Shown here one piece after another: positions 33,442 through 41,900 of a DNA stretch of 64,000 nt (the first letter of the stretch is position 1; every line of letters begins with the position of its first letter). The stretch lies in the NCBI RefSeq assembly GCF_963678635.1, contig NC_087067.1, forward strand, positions 40,446,379 through 40,510,378. The letters are read 5' to 3'. The translations under genes were made by a program, and so were the position numbers. The notes below the pieces were generated by a model, which saw nothing but the letters and a program-made list of their open reading frames with translations, was not told the DNA's origin and did not search any database. This stretch comes from Symsagittifera roscoffensis. Taxonomy: Eukaryota > Xenacoelomorpha > Acoela > Convolutidae.

Positions 33442-34813
33442 GCCGATTGCTTGTCCCCAGTATTATTATTAATGTATCCAGGTGATCCTCGCTCTGGAAC
33501 TCCATCATTTTGATGACCTGAGCCACTGAGGCTCCTCCAAAGGACAGAATGGTAGTCTGACCATTGACGAAGATCTCATTCAGATCTCTCACCAAACTGT
33601 CTCCAATGATCAAATGGCGACTCCCTGGGGGGATTACCTGGTCGTTCGTGGCGGGGTTCCAGCTCATGTCATTCAGGCAGGCTCGAGGATGCTCGGCTGG
33701 CACTTGCGTGAACTGATGACGTGCCATCAGATTCTTCCTAATGTCTACTACGCGAGACTTCTGAATGACTCCACCAGGCGCTGACCTCGAGGACGCTATC
33801 GTACGGGTTGCTCGCTCCGAGCTATTTGATGAACGATCACGACATTGGGAAGGAACGATCCTAACCAGTGTCCGCTCAGTGCCTCTGTTGATCTCATCCA
33901 TTGTGGCTCTGGCCACTTGGTTAAATGATTCCTGGAATTGAGGAGCTAGATAGGTGTCGGAAGGGTCTGGTATCGTGAACCTTTGACTAGAAGCAGACGG
34001 TCGTGTCTGCTGAGGAGCCTCGGGCCCTTTTGATGCACGTAAGTCCAGAGCTTTAGGTCCTCTCGATGCGCACAGCTCCTGCGCTGTTGTCCTGGGGCGC
34101 GTATCGCTGGATCCTTCCAAGGATTTCATGCTCGCCAGAACTTCCGGTGACACTTGGCTCACCTTTGCCATATACAGCTCCTTCAGGTGCTTTATCTCAT
34201 CCTCCTTGTAGGCCACCTGCAGATCTTCAAACTTCTTTTTCCATTCGTCCCTCTCTCGAGCTATCGCCCTATACTCCTGAAGTTTGGCACACAGCTCGCT
34301 CTGATCTCTCTCCTTCTTCTCCAGTGTCTCAATCGTCTCCGACGTCTGGATCTCTATCTCGCTCACTCTCACTCTCTTCGGGGGAGGAGCAGCTGTCGGA
34401 GAGTCGACCGAGTGTGACGGGCCTGGCCCATCACGTTGTCTCTTCGCTCCAATGAGTGGCTGCGCAGGTTGGACGGGTAAGGGCATCTCACCTAGCCGGT
34501 GGTCCCTCTGTTCACCCAGTCCTGGCTCACGAGCCAGGTCGTGGCCAGACATTTCTCCACGCCGCCATCTCCTCAGTCGGTTTCGACCTCTCTCGGCGGT
34601 CCCGGTTTCACCGTAGGCCAACATCAACACGACTTCTGTAGGGCGATTCCCTCGACCCTCTCGTCCTAGTGCATTGAGGAGCGCGACCACAAACATCGCC
34701 AACCCCGGGTCTTCTCGTGTGAAATCACAATCGATCAGCCGCTGATAGATCTCGTCTAGAGTCGCTCCTAGACTCGCTGAGAGGAATTCCATGAGTTCGT
34801 TCGTGTCACCCAT
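33374..34813 (-). CDS. SGNH hydrolase N-terminal part with coiled coil
   Basis: 479 residues from an ATG ~90 nt downstream of a splice acceptor. Order: helical N-terminal domain (1-75), Arg-rich segment (RGRNRLRRWRRG, ~76-87), Pro/Ser linker, coiled coil (~150-220), disordered region (~225-390), then the start of an SGNH domain: HLIIGDSLVRDL (block I, nucleophile Ser in GDS, 404-406), ILSFGGAS (block II Gly) and LDTLIIILGTSN (449-456). It leaves frame there, and blocks III-V follow in the next ORF. The layout (coiled coil, basic, esterase) recalls ORF1 proteins of CR1-type LINEs, where esterase domains are known. GDSL esterases have also been reported in bdelloid rotifer retroelements. Substrate unknown. 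Confidence 0.72.
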   Translation of the reverse strand: MGDTNELMEFLSASLGATLDEIYQRLIDCDFTREDPGLAMFVVALLNALGREGRGNRPTEVVLMLAYGETGTAERGRNRLRRWRRGEMSGHDLAREPGLGEQRDHRLGEMPLPVQPAQPLIGAKRQRDGPGPSHSVDSPTAAPPPKRVRVSEIEIQTSETIETLEKKERDQSELCAKLQEYRAIARERDEWKKKFEDLQVAYKEDEIKHLKELYMAKVSQVSPEVLASMKSLEGSSDTRPRTTAQELCASRGPKALDLRASKGPEAPQQTRPSASSQRFTIPDPSDTYLAPQFQESFNQVARATMDEINRGTERTLVRIVPSQCRDRSSNSSERATRTIASSRSAPGGVIQKSRVVDIRKNLMARHQFTQVPAEHPRACLNDMSWNPATNDQVIPPGSRHLIIGDSLVRDLNEIFVNGQTTILSFGGASVAQVIKMMEFQSEDHLDTLIIILGTSNRHDDKCAKGGQYGAAGNSGCRLK

Positions 34814-35289
34814 TTCTTATCGTCTTGATTCTTGTTGTCGTGTCGTGTAATTTCTTCGTTTGATTCAATGAATTCAATAAACAATTTCTGATCAATCAAG
34901 ATCTAAAAAAAAACAATTTGCGACTTAAAACTATCATTTTTAGATTGAACATCAATCAACTCTTTAAAACTCTTCATTGGAATTCTCTTTTTCAATTCTG
35001 ATTTAAAATTCTAGCACCAGGGTGGATCGTCCACCTGTATCTGCGTCAGGGTAGCACAAATGAGTGCTGTCACCTCGATGACCTGGAGTACTCCAGGTCC
35101 TTTATGACATAAAACATACAACATATCATAATAATAACATAACACATAAACACATAAACATCACACACCTATACTATTACATAAAAACATAATCCCTAAT
35201 ACTGTACCTAAAACCTAACCTAGCCTAAAACTTGACTCTAATTCTTATCGAATAACTTAATAAAAACCACTTATCGCCGAGAGCCATTC
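34814..35289 (-). other. Gap between macro ORF and SGNH ORF
   Basis: 476 bp without a gene. It contains a run of 'cataaacacataaacat'-like repeats near 35,115-35,180 and the splice acceptor listed separately. Such a gap before an accessory ORF suits a region spliced into a downstream mRNA or carrying an internal promoter. Confidence 0.5.
34902..34918 (-). promoter_or_regulatory. Candidate 3' splice site for a downstream mRNA
   Basis: On the minus strand, a TTG-T(10)-AG acceptor with an uninterrupted T tract ends at 34,903, with exon sequence from 34,902. It lies 89 nt upstream of the ATG of the SGNH ORF. A donor in the long leader would make an env-like spliced message. The site is seen; its use is inferred. 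Confidence 0.5.
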
Positions 35290-36171
35290 TCAGCATATGC
35301 TCAGATAGCATTTTTTATGTAAGTAAACTTCTATGTCAGTCTCTGAAAATATCACATGTACAAGTGCGTACAACTCTCTCGGATGTAGCTTTCCCCTATT
35401 GGGATCGTATACTGGCAACGAGAGAGAGGTCACTCCTCTCTCAACCAAAAAATCCCTAAGTCGAGTCAAGGCCAATACCAAGCTCTTTGGATCTACGTGT
35501 TGCCTATCATTGGCCTTGGTAACCAGGAAACACAAATATTTCCCTGGTATCTGTGATGCAACAGGGGGCAGCGCTATCATCCCTCCCACACCAGGCCTCT
35601 GTTTCCACAAAAACTCGATATTTTTATACTCTCTCTTGAAGTCTGCCGCTAGTGCTGTTTTGAAGCTTACGTCCGCGGTTATCGCTATGGCGCACGTGCG
35701 TTCCGTGAGTATGAAATCGCTGTCCGTTATGACGATATTGTTCGAATAATGGTTCGGTAGATCAAAATACGACTCAAAGATTCGTCCAAAAGGTGGTTTT
35801 TTAGCATTCTCGCCCTCTGTCTCTAGTTCTCCGGTTTCTCTTGCCGATTTCAATTTTTTTATTATCAGATTTTCGGTGTGGGTGAGTCCTACCCCCACTC
35901 CCCGGACAAAAATATCCATCGACGTCCCCGTCGATCGCCCAAAGTCTAGGAGATCGAGGTTGGATTGTGGAACACGTAGAGGACCATCTGGGGCGACCCA
36001 GTTGGACTCGGTATTGTCATGACTGATGTATTTGACGCCGTCTCTATCGACGTCTTGAATCGTCAGGATCGTCTCTTTTGGATCTGTCGGCAGATCATGG
36101 AGCCATTCGAGCACGCGCAAGTTTGTTAGTTCCTGCTCATGAGTCTGTTCCGCTTCTGGTTCGAACTCCAC
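35290..36171 (-). CDS. Macro-domain (ADP-ribose-binding) ORF of the 21-kb element
   Basis: 293 residues starting 12 nt after the integrase stop. The C-terminal half (~145-287) follows a macro domain of the TARG1/OARD1 type. Landmarks are TCAIAITADVSF with ALAADFKREY (155-182), a GGM turn, the strand KYLCFLVTKAND (211-222), a helix LVLALTRLRDFLVERGV, then TSLSLPVYD and the last strand DIEVYLH. The Lys of the VTK motif (K219) sits where TARG1 has its catalytic Lys84. The Gly-x-Gly-x-Asp loop carrying TARG1's Asp125 reads instead DPNRG (256-260), so hydrolase activity by that mechanism is doubtful and binding may differ. The N-terminal half is acidic and unassigned. Macro domains bind or remove ADP-ribose. 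Confidence 0.7.
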   Translation of the reverse strand: MEFEPEAEQTHEQELTNLRVLEWLHDLPTDPKETILTIQDVDRDGVKYISHDNTESNWVAPDGPLRVPQSNLDLLDFGRSTGTSMDIFVRGVGVGLTHTENLIIKKLKSARETGELETEGENAKKPPFGRIFESYFDLPNHYSNNIVITDSDFILTERTCAIAITADVSFKTALAADFKREYKNIEFLWKQRPGVGGMIALPPVASQIPGKYLCFLVTKANDRQHVDPKSLVLALTRLRDFLVERGVTSLSLPVYDPNRGKLHPRELYALVHVIFSETDIEVYLHKKCYLSIC

Positions 36172-36183
36172 TTCCGGTTCTGA

Positions 36184-37797
36184 TCAATCGTCGATCCAAT
36201 CTTGATCCATATCGTTCACAAGGTCTATTTCTTCTAGCATCGCCACTTCGTCCAGTCCCACCAGCGAGTCTATGACATCACTTACTACTATCCTGTCTAC
36301 AACGAAGTCCTCGCCGTATGGATTGTACTTCTTCTGTTTTTTTCCTCTCTTGCTTTGGCGTGTTTCCATAGTGAGAGGAAAGTCAGGCTGTATTCCTTTG
36401 TCAATTTCGGTTTGTTCCGGGCAGTCCCAGTCTTCTTCGGCATAAGGTAGAGTTTCATCGTCCACCTCTACTCGCTCGGTCAACTCGAGATCCAGTGGTA
36501 GATCGCAATCGTCCACCACCTCATTCCCGTCGTTCTTGTCGCGAGTACCCCTTTCATTCACTTCACAAGCAGGATCCACTATCAAATAGTATCCCTCTTG
36601 CATGTCCGCTGGGATGCACCAATCCTCTGACGAGGCATTGTGTGGTTTGATATTCTCGTAATGAGCTGCTCTTCCAGTGCTCAATCGATAAAAACGACCT
36701 CCTTGGTGCACCTCTGTTATCTGAAATGGACCACGCCATTTCTTTAATAATTTCTTGGTTCCTTTTGGTGGAACCACTTCCTGGAACACCCAGACGTAGT
36801 CGCCAACTGAGTAGGCCTTCGCATCAGCTGTCCTTTTGTCAAACCTCCTTTTTTGTCTAATCTGCGCCTGTTGCGTATTCCTCCTGCATAAGTCATTGAG
36901 GTCCTGCTGTCTTCTAATAACATCCCGCACGTACGTTTGCGGTGCTGTCCTCTTCCCCTCATATTCAGGGTAGAAAAACGTCAACGGGAGCGCTTTTTCA
37001 TGACCCGTTAACATCATGTGCGGACTTATTCCCGTGGTGGAATGCTCCGTGCTGTTGTAAGCACCCATCACTTGCGGTAAGTGCTTGTCCCAGTCATCCA
37101 TGTAACGCGAGCAGTAGACTCTCAGCATGGATACCAGTGTGCGATTTTGCCTCTCGACTAGGCCATTCGTTTGCGGGTGATAAGTGGTCGAGTGGGCCTG
37201 CGCTACCTGCGACCTTTTCATCAACTCCTTCGTGAGATCGCCCACGAATGCTTTGCCATTGTCCGATTGGAACGTGATGGGGCAGCCATGCCTCGCTATC
37301 CACACATTTATCAAATGATCGCATGTTTCTTCCGCCGTTGCTGTCATGCAGGGTGCTGCCTCCGCATACTTCGTAAAATGGTCGATCATTACCAGCACCT
37401 GATTATAGCCCGTTGCTGTCATACAGATTTTCTGATGATCAATTTGCACCACTTCGTTGAAACCTGACGACTCTATTGACTGTAGGGGGAACCTCAGCTT
37501 CCTGGGATCCTTCGCCTGCTGACATGACAGGCATGCTGCGATCCACTTCTCACAAGCCTTCTTCAATCCCGGCCATTCGAATCGTTTCTGTATCCTGTTA
37601 TACACTTTGTCCACGCCTTGATGGCCCATCTGATCATGTGAGCGAAAGAGCAATTCGGTCTGGTACAACTGTGGTAACACTATTGAATTGTATTTATAGA
37701 GGACCTTGTCCTCCTCTTTCCGTTTGCAGGCTACGATTTCGTCCTTGTTCAGGTACAACAAGTCGTTTCGCTTCAGGTAGAATTGCTTCAGGATTTT
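36184..37797 (-). CDS. Gypsy integrase
   Basis: Open from just after an in-frame TAG at 37,798-37,800; no ATG is needed if translation continues from upstream. Numbering from 37,761, it has the HHCC zinc-binding domain (H42, H47, C77, C80) and the core D108, D167 and E203, with exactly 35 residues between the last two. A GPF/Y-type module follows (KKWRGPFQITEVHQGGRFYRL begins ~340). The C-terminal tail (~400-525) is acidic, with one basic patch (RQSKRGKKQKK); there is no chromodomain. It inserts the cDNA into the genome. The catalytic residues are intact. The next ORF starts 12 nt after its stop. Confidence 0.92.
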   Translation of the reverse strand, partial: KILKQFYLKRNDLLYLNKDEIVACKRKEEDKVLYKYNSIVLPQLYQTELLFRSHDQMGHQGVDKVYNRIQKRFEWPGLKKACEKWIAACLSCQQAKDPRKLRFPLQSIESSGFNEVVQIDHQKICMTATGYNQVLVMIDHFTKYAEAAPCMTATAEETCDHLINVWIARHGCPITFQSDNGKAFVGDLTKELMKRSQVAQAHSTTYHPQTNGLVERQNRTLVSMLRVYCSRYMDDWDKHLPQVMGAYNSTEHSTTGISPHMMLTGHEKALPLTFFYPEYEGKRTAPQTYVRDVIRRQQDLNDLCRRNTQQAQIRQKRRFDKRTADAKAYSVGDYVWVFQEVVPPKGTKKLLKKWRGPFQITEVHQGGRFYRLSTGRAAHYENIKPHNASSEDWCIPADMQEGYYLIVDPACEVNERGTRDKNDGNEVVDDCDLPLDLELTERVEVDDETLPYAEEDWDCPEQTEIDKGIQPDFPLTMETRQSKRGKKQKKYNPYGEDFVVDRIVVSDVIDSLVGLDEVAMLEEIDLVNDMDQDWIDD

Positions 37798-38973
37798 CTA
37801 GCTGTCTTCTTCCAAATCTCCCTTGTCAGGTGCTCCATTCTCGATCCATCTCTTCAGACTGCTCGTCATTCTATCATTTCGTTGAGCCTTTAGGAGATCC
37901 GACAGCCTATACCTGGCTTTCAAATACGTCTTTACCACGTTCATTTGCCCACTCATTATCTCCGGAGCATGAGCATCGTCCATCAACTTGACACACCATA
38001 TCTTTTTCAAAGGCGTTGCTTCCTGCACAGATGGTTCCAGATTGGTACGGACGACCGTACCATGTGGCAGCAATCTGGTTGGGCGTTTCGAAACTGCTAT
38101 CAGCTCGAGCTCGTCTGCGGCATTATCTACCACAGTGCCCTCTTCATCTGAGGTGTATCTGTCCCTGTCTGGATCCTGATGTGTTTCTCGGTCCAGCCCA
38201 CGCTGCTTCCAGTCTACCAATAAGGAGTGGATTGCGATCTCTGATATATCGGAATTGGAAGTCGTTTCAGACGTGTTGTCCCAGGACTGGGGTCCCAAGT
38301 CAACACTTGAGTCGACTGATTCTCCAACATCATACTCCAAGTTGTCTGAGATGTTTCTCGACTCCCCGGACAAAACTCTGTCCATCGGTCGCTTTGAACC
38401 CGACTCCCCGGACAAAATCCTGCCCCTAGGTGGTCTAGTCAACCTCTCCCCGGACAAGTCGTCCTGCACGGACTCAAAGGTGTCCGACTCCTCAGACGAG
38501 TCGTCCTTGACTGGCTCGAAGGTATCAGACTCCCCGGACATTGCCTCGTCCACGGACGAACAATCTGGGCTCGGCTCGTATTCCTCTTTTGCATCCGTGA
38601 AGTGCACTCTCCTCGTGAAGCTAGATTTCGACCTGATCCTGACTTCCTCAGTAGTTTGGTTCTGATTCAGTGTTCCATATTCAGTGAACGAAGTTCTCAA
38701 CAAGACCTCCTTCGGCATCGAGCTCACCAGCTGGTTGACAATCGACCTGCAATCCCGTTCAACGCCTCGGCTGCGAATGGACACTGGCCTCTTCTCTGTT
38801 CTCTCGGTGACAGTCAACCGCTGCGTGGTCTCCATCCATTCACGATCATTCCTATCCACTTCCCTGTCCAACAAGTCACGGAGTTTTCCCATGACGTCCG
38901 GCGCCACGTTCACCGTCCTGTTCAATAGAGCCATGCTGTTTATACCCAGCCTGGTTAGTTCTTGCTGTACCAA
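37798..38973 (-). CDS. Acidic linker between RNase H and integrase
   Basis: 391 codons in the -1 frame relative to Gag-Pol, overlapping its end by 19 nt and opening from TTG, so presumably reached by frameshifting. It ends in TAG in the same frame as integrase. The last ~55 residues (YRLSDLLKAQRNDRM...KRWIENG) match the usual lead-in to Gypsy integrase. The middle is highly acidic and low in complexity, with repeated SGES/SDTFE motifs (about residues 145-210). Typical Gypsy elements have no such insert. No classic slippery heptamer is seen at the overlap, so an indel mutation is equally possible. Confidence 0.7.
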   Translation of the reverse strand: MVQQELTRLGINSMALLNRTVNVAPDVMGKLRDLLDREVDRNDREWMETTQRLTVTERTEKRPVSIRSRGVERDCRSIVNQLVSSMPKEVLLRTSFTEYGTLNQNQTTEEVRIRSKSSFTRRVHFTDAKEEYEPSPDCSSVDEAMSGESDTFEPVKDDSSEESDTFESVQDDLSGERLTRPPRGRILSGESGSKRPMDRVLSGESRNISDNLEYDVGESVDSSVDLGPQSWDNTSETTSNSDISEIAIHSLLVDWKQRGLDRETHQDPDRDRYTSDEEGTVVDNAADELELIAVSKRPTRLLPHGTVVRTNLEPSVQEATPLKKIWCVKLMDDAHAPEIMSGQMNVVKTYLKARYRLSDLLKAQRNDRMTSSLKRWIENGAPDKGDLEEDS

Positions 38974-41900
38974 GTTGGATCGGCGGCCGTCTCCAATGGA
39001 AGGTCAGGGTGTCCAGGTATAGGATGTCCTGACTTGTCTAACCACCTAGTAAGTGGCAGCTTGTCGTAGGTTTCTTTGTCCAGAAAGGAAAACCCGTCTC
39101 TGATTTCTGATTGGTTAGCCTGTTTCTCCTCGAGGCGCTCATAAAATTCTGTCTTTTTACTGAGGCTATCTGCGTTCTGGTGCTTGTCACGGGTACGGTG
39201 CTCTATGATCATGTGGTATCCATCCAGGCGCACGATCCAACGACCAATGTAGCTTTGGTCCATCGAATAGGTTTTCAGCCAGGCAAGGGCACGATTATCT
39301 ACACGTAACTTGAAGGGAGCACTCCCCAAGTAGGCCCTGTATTTCTCCACGAAAGTGATCACCGCAAACATCTCCGCTTTTGGTGAGCCGTACTTCATTT
39401 CAGTATCACTCAGGACTTTACTCCCGTAGGCTATCGGACGAAGAACCGTTCTCCCGTTCCACTTCTGCTCCTGGTGAAGTATGCCCGATATCGCAACCAC
39501 TGATGCATCCGTGTCCAGCACGAACATCCCCTTCTCTGTTGGCATGCCGAGGACCGGTGCCTCGCAAAGTTCACGCTTGATGTTGTCAAATGAAACTTGT
39601 GCCTCATCAGTCCAGGTGAACTTTTTGCCCTTGTTTCTCATCAACCTCTGCATGGGGTATATTTTGTCAGCATACCCCTTGATGAACTCTCGATAATAAT
39701 TTGCGAATCCCAGAAAACTCATCAGCTGTGTATCCGTTTTAGGTGCCTTCCAGGTCAGCACCGCTTTAACCGCTTCGGGATCTGGTCTCACTCCATGTTT
39801 GTCAACCAGGCGGCCCAGATACTTTATGGAATCCCTGAGGATTTCACACTTAGAGGGTTTGCATTTCAGACCCGCCTGCTTCATGCAAGACAACACCTCC
39901 TCCAACCTCTCTATGTGGTCTTCTAAGGTTGGTGTTGCAACCACGACATCATCGACATAACACATGATGAGATTCCCGTATTTCTTAGTGACGCTCGTGA
40001 GTGCCTGGGCCATCAGTCGCTGGAATGTGGCCGTCGCATTGCACAATCCGAATGGCATCCTCTTCCACTGGAACAATCCCAGCTCACAAGCGAAGCCTGT
40101 TTTCTCTCGATCTTGCTTTCTGAGTGGCACTTGCCAGAATTCAGAGCCCAAATCCAACGTCGTGAAGAACTTCGCGTCTCCCAGCTTGGATAGGCTCTCA
40201 TCGATGCGGGGAATCGGGTATGCGTCCTTTATAGTCACTGCGTTCAGATAACGGAAATCACAACAAAATCTGAGTTGTCCCCCTTTCTTTTTCGCCATGA
40301 CCACGCCACAAGCCCATGGGGACTTCGACGGCTCGATCATGTCGTACTCCATTAACATCTCGATTTCCTTCCTACACGCTTCTGACTTGTTTGGGGTCAT
40401 TCTTCTCGCCCCTTCCCTATGAGGTACCGAGCGCTCTTCTATCTCAATCTCGTGCTCTACAAAATTGCAACAACCTATGTCAGCCTTATGTGTCGAAAAA
40501 ACGTCTGCGTTCCGATTTAGCACCGCCCTGAGCGAATCTAGTTCCTTGTCTGATATTTTACCCTTCAGATGTTCTATTTCAGGTAGGACAGGTTTATTCA
40601 CTGCTAACTCTGCCTCCGTCGGTCTCTCAGGGAAGTTGGAACAACTAGACAGCCCATCATCTGTTTCCGACTTCATTGAAAACAATTTCCTAGAAGATTT
40701 CAATTCATTCACTCTTTTCATTATACATTCTTGGTTCGCATGCAATGGACATTTAGTTACATCAAACTTTTTCAAGTTCTCCACACTCTGAAAGTCTGTG
40801 TTCAGAGGCAAAGCGTAGCCAAGTTTCTTTCCCCTCTGTATTGTCACTGTTGTTGCTTCTGTGTTCAATAACACACTCACACACAGACCGCTCTGAGTGA
40901 GTGAGAAGCTTCTTCCTAAAATAGCCGAGCTTTTACTGTTTGGATTTGGTACCAGACACACCTGTCTGTCATTGCTGAGTTCATTCAGGTTCCTCATCCT
41001 AAACGTCGCTACTACGGCGTGGTTTGGTTTTAATCTAACTTTTCGATCCAGAAAAATCGGCACCTTGGCCTGATTAATTAAGATCTTATTAAGTGGTCTC
41101 TTTTCATACTTTCTCTCAGGATCCTTGATCCTAATCCACCCGTCATTGAGATCGATCGTGACGTCAAAATTGCGAACGAAATCCCTTCCTAAGATGAACT
41201 GATCGGATTCGTCCAAATTCTCCACTACTAGGAAGCTCAACCAAAGATGTCTTCCTCCGAGCTGCAGTGAAATGATCGGGGTTCGTCCACTCACATAGAT
41301 CGCTCCCTGATTGGCCGCTGCCAACCTGATGTTTGTCGGTATGAGATCCGACCTCTCGAAACCCATGTCGGTCCAGGTTTTGACTGGCATGACACTAACC
41401 ACTGCTCCCGTGTCTAGCAGTCCCTTTACTGAAAGTTGTCTGCCTTGCACGTCCAGAACGTGTGCGGCCAGATCGGCCTCGCAACCAATATGCACCGCAT
41501 CTTGTTCGAGCATCGCGTTGTGTCCGATTCGTCTGACCTTCAGCTCCTCTTGACCAATGTATATCCGGCCAATGTGATCGTTCGCATCAGTTATGTGAGC
41601 TTTCGTGTAGATATTGATGCCATCCACATTCATCAGTATCGGGTAAGGGCCATGGACATCGATGTAATGTCCGTCCACTTTCATCAGTCTCGGACCTCCC
41701 GTTGTGAGCAGCGCTCGCACTGCCCTGGAGTCCACTTTGGGATCCTTCTCCTTCAGGTAGTCGGCATAGATGTCCAGGTGGACTAGTGTAATCTCGGGTG
41801 GTTCACTCAAGTTTTTGACCACCTGGTGCCCTGCTACTGAGATGATGGACATTATTTTGGTCCCCGCCTTCGTCATGCCGAAAGTCTTACCAGATATAAC

